DNA from: Flavobacterium sp. J49
GTDB taxonomy: Bacteria > Bacteroidota > Bacteroidia > Flavobacteriales > Flavobacteriaceae
NCBI RefSeq assembly: GCF_011742145.1
Contig: NZ_JAAQQU010000104.1
Location: 453,938 to 517,937 of the forward strand
Direction: 5' to 3'
DNA: 64,000 bases
Positions 62,301-64,000 of this stretch are shown here, piece after piece. The stretch's first letter is position 1. Every line of letters begins with the position of its first letter. Both the position numbers and the translations under genes were made by a program. The notes under the pieces were generated by a model. It was not told where the DNA came from. It saw only the letters and a program-made list of their open reading frames with translations, and did no database searches.

Positions 62301-62533
62301 AAACCGTTAAAGGGCAATCCTATATAAATCATCTTGTAAATAATAAAAAAATATTACTTTTTGTCAGAGAGAAGGCAAACGATGAAAATAAGAATACAAT
62401 GGGTTATGTTTTTATAGGTGAAGGTACTTTTAAAGATACAGAAGGGTCAAAACCGATGAATGTGAAGTGGGAACTTAGTGAACCAATTCCAAATTATCTT
62501 TGGAAAGCTTCGGCTAAGATGTCAGTTGGATAA
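59393..62533 (+). CDS. PLD-like + SF2 helicase + DUF3427-type protein
   Basis: 1046 residues, cytoplasmic. N-terminal region (1-110) of unknown role. A phospholipase D-like nuclease domain is at about 120-280, with LHAKAYLF (H222, K224; the usual HKD Asp is not obvious) and IGSSNFSRSAL (about 239-249). The SF2 helicase core has AATGTGKTVIS (347-357), DEVHH (442-446), LTATPERMDG (467-476) and the motif VI LQQLGRGLRL (642-651). The C-terminal part (about 780-1046) matches the DUF3427 type seen after such helicases. Suggested role: nucleic-acid unwinding and cleavage in repair or defence. Visibly A+T-rich codon use compared with neighbours. ATG 59393, overlapping the NUDIX stop. Confidence 0.85.
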   Translation: MNQGLYEELVTKLINLKINELDKDTFHIEKVSIDKAEAAQLLSQHIGKTIRHAFTLIKGQDILETQIEIANKIILFLKEELKKEEFEDDLIETEGKILKAVFSKVDAHFTDFGLHLKEITPYTRLIHSELFTGGNTGTTLESELRKEILSSDKIDLLVSFIKWKGIRILEKELREFTNRGGQLRVITTTYIGATDAKAVEFLSSLENTEVKVSYNTGNERLHAKAYLFQRNTGFHTAYIGSSNFSRSALTDGLEWNLKITTKEVGHIIDKFKKTFEAYWQNQEFELYDKNIHSEKLVDALKQGRFSKEFKFTTANFDIKPFHYQSEILEKLEVERTVHNRFRNLLVAATGTGKTVISAFDYKNFKSNNKSSKLLFVAHRKEILQQARATFQGVLKDNNFGDLWVDGIVPTSNEFVFASVQTLNNRLKDINLTPEYYDFIIVDEVHHISANTYRPIINYFKPKVLLGLTATPERMDGADILEDFCNRIAAEIRLPEALNQKLLCPFQYFGITDSIDLTNVKWEKGKYVASELTSIYTKNNVRVGEIINNLDKYTNDLNDVRAIGFCVTVEHAIFMTEKFNLAGLKAECLTSKNANERDKIRAQFKKKEFNYLFVVDIFNEGVDIPKIDTVLFLRPTESLTVFLQQLGRGLRLAEGKDCLTVLDFVGNARPEYDFESKFRALIGKTTTSVQKEIEDDFPHLPLGCSIVLEKKTKETILENIKKATSLNVNQLITKIINFQHQTTLDLTLKNFIELYHIPIETIYKKYSWTRLCQRAGVIDDFEITNEKQIYSAISNKWLSTNSTSYFNFILKIAKQGFNIKINDFDENEKTMLLMLHYDVWQNEGGFDSLEKSINQIGKNKILVKEIIEVLEMLIDKVDFKEIDIQLPYKQPLKLHARYTRDQILAAFRLSTFEKKSSNREGAAENKSLNTEILFINLIKSEENFSPTTMYDDYAISETLFHWQSHNAYGPETVKGQSYINHLVNNKKILLFVREKANDENKNTMGYVFIGEGTFKDTEGSKPMNVKWELSEPIPNYLWKASAKMSVG

Positions 62534-62788
62534 TTATTTATCTTTAAATATTTTACTAAAATAGTTTTCTAAAGCCCTTCTAAATAATTCCGTGTCTAAT
62601 TTCAAAAGTTCTTCTTTTACATTCCATCCTTCAATGTATTCTTCATCTTCTTCGCAGATTTCTTGACCGTTTAGTTTTCGAGTCAAGATATCGCTAAGTA
62701 ACACATCATCGCAGCTATAATAAAGTGGATAATGTTTTTCGATGAAATCCCAATATTCAAATCCTGAGTTGTTTTTTTGTTCTTGCAT
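62534..62788 (-). CDS. Small acidic protein of unknown function
   Basis: 84 residues, ATG at 62788, ending one base after the helicase stop on the opposite strand (convergent). The composition is acidic and helical: EYWDFIEKHYPLYYSCDDVL, LSDILTRKLNGQEICEEDEE, YIEGWNVKEELLKLDTELFR, RALENYFSKIFKDK. No known family. Its A+T content and position suggest it belongs to the same island as the NUDIX-helicase pair. A role as antagonist or regulator is speculation. Confidence 0.6.
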   Translation of the reverse strand: MQEQKNNSGFEYWDFIEKHYPLYYSCDDVLLSDILTRKLNGQEICEEDEEYIEGWNVKEELLKLDTELFRRALENYFSKIFKDK

Positions 62789-62878
62789 TGCTTTGGTTTT
62801 TTGTTTACTAATTTAAGAAATTGAGGGGATTTGTATGCTTACAATTGTTAGCACAAGTAGCAAAATTTATGAACAATG

Positions 62879-62910
62879 CCCTTCGACCCTTCGACTGCGC
62901 TCAGGGTGAC
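62879..62910 (+). repeat. Dispersed repeat (CCCTTCGAC ... GCGCTCAGGGTGACA type, family D)
   Basis: CCCTTCGACCCTTCGACTGC followed by GCTCAGGGTGACA. CCCT and AGGG arms allow a small hairpin. The wording is a common intergenic repeat in Bacteroidota. It lies to the right of the island and left of the M13 terminator. Confidence 0.5.
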
Positions 62911-62924
62911 AAAATGTGCAAAAC

Positions 62925-62958
62925 AAAAAACCCCAACGTCTCCGTCAGGGTTTTTATT
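62925..62958 (-). terminator. Intrinsic terminator of the second M13 peptidase gene
   Basis: Minus strand AAAAACCCTGACG, loop GAGA, CGTTGGGGTTTTTT. An AAACCC/GGGTTT stem with an extra ACG/CGT inner pair. The M13 stop is at 62974. Confidence 0.75.
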
Positions 62959-62973
62959 ATAAAATGTTTTTTA

Positions 62974-64000
62974 TTACCAAATCTTCACCCGCTTTTCAGG
63001 TGCAAGATATAGTGAATCTGTGGGTTTGATGTTAAACGCTTCGTAGAACTCCGGGATGTTGCGTACCGTACCGTTGACGCGGAAAAGAGCCGGTGAGTGC
63101 GGGTCGGAGGCAATTTGACTGCGCAAGGCTTCCTCGCGGGATTTCTCGGCCCATACTTGTCCCCAGCCTAAGAACACGCGTTGCATGCCGGTGAAGCCAT
63201 CCATTACCGGGGCTTCTTTGCCGTTTAAGGTGGCTTTGTAGGCTTTGATGGCAATGCTCAATCCGCCCAAGTCGCCTATGTTTTCGCCCAAAGTAAAGGC
63301 ACCGTTCACATTCAAATCGGGGAAGGCTTTGAAGCTGTTGTACTGGTCTACCAAGGCACCGGTTTTCTTTTGGAAAGCGGCTAAGTCTTGTGGTGTCCAC
63401 CAGTTTTTCATCACGCCTTTGCCGTCAAAAGCACTGCCTTGGTCGTCAAAACCGTGACCAATTTCGTGACCGATAACCGCTCCGATGCCGCCATAGTTTA
63501 CGGCATCATCGGCATTCAAATCAAAGAAAGGCGGTTTTAAAATGGCGGCCGGGAATACAATCTCGTTTAACGATGGGTTGTAGTACGCGTTGACCGTTTG
63601 CGGGTTCATGCCCCATTCGCTTCTGTCTACCGGTTTACCCAGTTTGGCCAATTGTCGGTTGTATTCAAATTCGGCGGCACGGACACCGTTACCGTAAAAA
63701 TCGTTTTTAGCTATTTTAAGGGCTGAGTAATCTCTCCACTTGTCAGGGTAGCCAATTTTAATCATAAAGTTGTCGACCTTTTTCAAGGCTTCTTTCTTCG
63801 TCGCTTCACTCATCCAATCTAAGGTTTTGATGCTTTCGGCATAGGCTTTCAAGAGGTTTTTTACCATACCCGTCATGCGTTCTTTGGCTTCGGGCGAGAA
63901 GTGTTTTTTGACATACACTTTCCCTACGATTTCTCCTAAACCACCGTTTACCGTTTCTACCGCGCGTTTCCAATCTTCCTGTTGTTTCTCGGTACCGTAT
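62974..64000 (-). CDS. M13-family metallopeptidase, 5' end outside window
   Basis: The frame stays open to the right edge, reading YGTEKQQEDWKRAVETVNGG upstream of the first possible GTG, so the visible part (342 codons) is the C-terminal half. Zinc motif VIGHEIGHGFDDQGS, third ligand in ENIGDLGGLSIAIKAYKATL, end YLAPEKRVKIW. It closely parallels the M13 protein at 29137-31188, for example KIGYPDKWRDYSAL here versus KIGYPDKWKDYSAL there, and DRSEWGMNPQTVNAYYNPSL versus DKTEWGMSPQTVNAYYSPSN. The two are paralogues. Secreted or periplasmic peptidase by family. Confidence 0.93.
   Translation of the reverse strand, partial: YGTEKQQEDWKRAVETVNGGLGEIVGKVYVKKHFSPEAKERMTGMVKNLLKAYAESIKTLDWMSEATKKEALKKVDNFMIKIGYPDKWRDYSALKIAKNDFYGNGVRAAEFEYNRQLAKLGKPVDRSEWGMNPQTVNAYYNPSLNEIVFPAAILKPPFFDLNADDAVNYGGIGAVIGHEIGHGFDDQGSAFDGKGVMKNWWTPQDLAAFQKKTGALVDQYNSFKAFPDLNVNGAFTLGENIGDLGGLSIAIKAYKATLNGKEAPVMDGFTGMQRVFLGWGQVWAEKSREEALRSQIASDPHSPALFRVNGTVRNIPEFYEAFNIKPTDSLYLAPEKRVKIW

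Noticed and set aside
62974..64000. Truncated M13 pseudogene
   Set aside because: The frame remains open to the edge, so the truncation is due to the window.
1..64000. CRISPR arrays, tRNA or rRNA genes, insertion sequences
   Set aside because: No spaced direct repeats, cloverleaf or transposase frames were recognised on either strand by reading.

Overview
The window looks like a chromosomal segment of a flavobacterium (Bacteroidota, Flavobacteriaceae; Flavobacterium or a close relative). The signs are a gliding-motility lipoprotein GldH in its usual PSP1-gldH-PBP1A setting, two secreted proteases with type IX secretion (T9SS) C-terminal sorting domains, SCDDD/SCSSDD-type lipoproteins, class I fumarase, TANNTTTG-like -7 promoter elements, A+T-rich spacers and several REP/MITE-like hairpin repeats between operons. 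No tRNA, rRNA, CRISPR array, transposase or phage gene was recognised.

Layout. 1-3.6 kb: end of hemF, then hemB, a lipoprotein cytochrome c, a methylguanine-DNA methyltransferase and a DEDDy exonuclease. 3.6-11.8 kb: a large T9SS subtilase, a SpmA/SpmB-like membrane protein, class I fumarase with a small partner gene, and succinyl-CoA:3-ketoacid CoA-transferase. 11.8-16 kb: PSP1/RicT-like protein, gldH and PBP1A as one minus-strand operon. 16.6-19.4 kb: a minus-strand operon of TrhO, a U32 TrhP-like protein and a ferredoxin. Both enzymes are expected to hydroxylate tRNA U34, and here TrhO carries an extra C-terminal domain that matches the C-terminal domain of its U32 neighbour. 20-28.3 kb: a metal-homeostasis region with a TonB-dependent receptor plus lycopene cyclase, a divergent DtxR/MntR-like regulator plus ZIP transporter, feoA-feoB and a 41-residue FeoB-associated Cys-rich membrane protein. 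28.3-36.6 kb: SCO protein, M13 peptidase, a three-gene operon ending in a membrane M28 peptidase, and a GNAT-nitrilase fusion. 36.8-50.3 kb: ssb, HRDC protein, ferritin, CAT-like acetyltransferase, HAD phosphatase, metG, S66 carboxypeptidase, YraN, a T9SS metalloprotease and mfd. 50.5-58.8 kb: threonine dehydrogenase-like epimerase, a lipoprotein that resembles a truncated haemoglobin, an L,D-transpeptidase, amtB, secreted unknowns and a 2OG-Fe(II) oxygenase.

The most accessory-looking part is 59.0-62.8 kb. It is visibly more A+T-rich than its neighbours and lies between dispersed-repeat elements. It encodes a MutT-type NUDIX hydrolase translationally coupled (ATGA overlap) to a 1046-residue protein with PLD-like, SF2 helicase and DUF3427-type regions, followed by a small convergent unknown gene. 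This is the best candidate for a poorly described system (DNA repair or defence). The window ends inside a second M13 peptidase gene.

All calls come from reading sequence and remembered family motifs; no database search was run.
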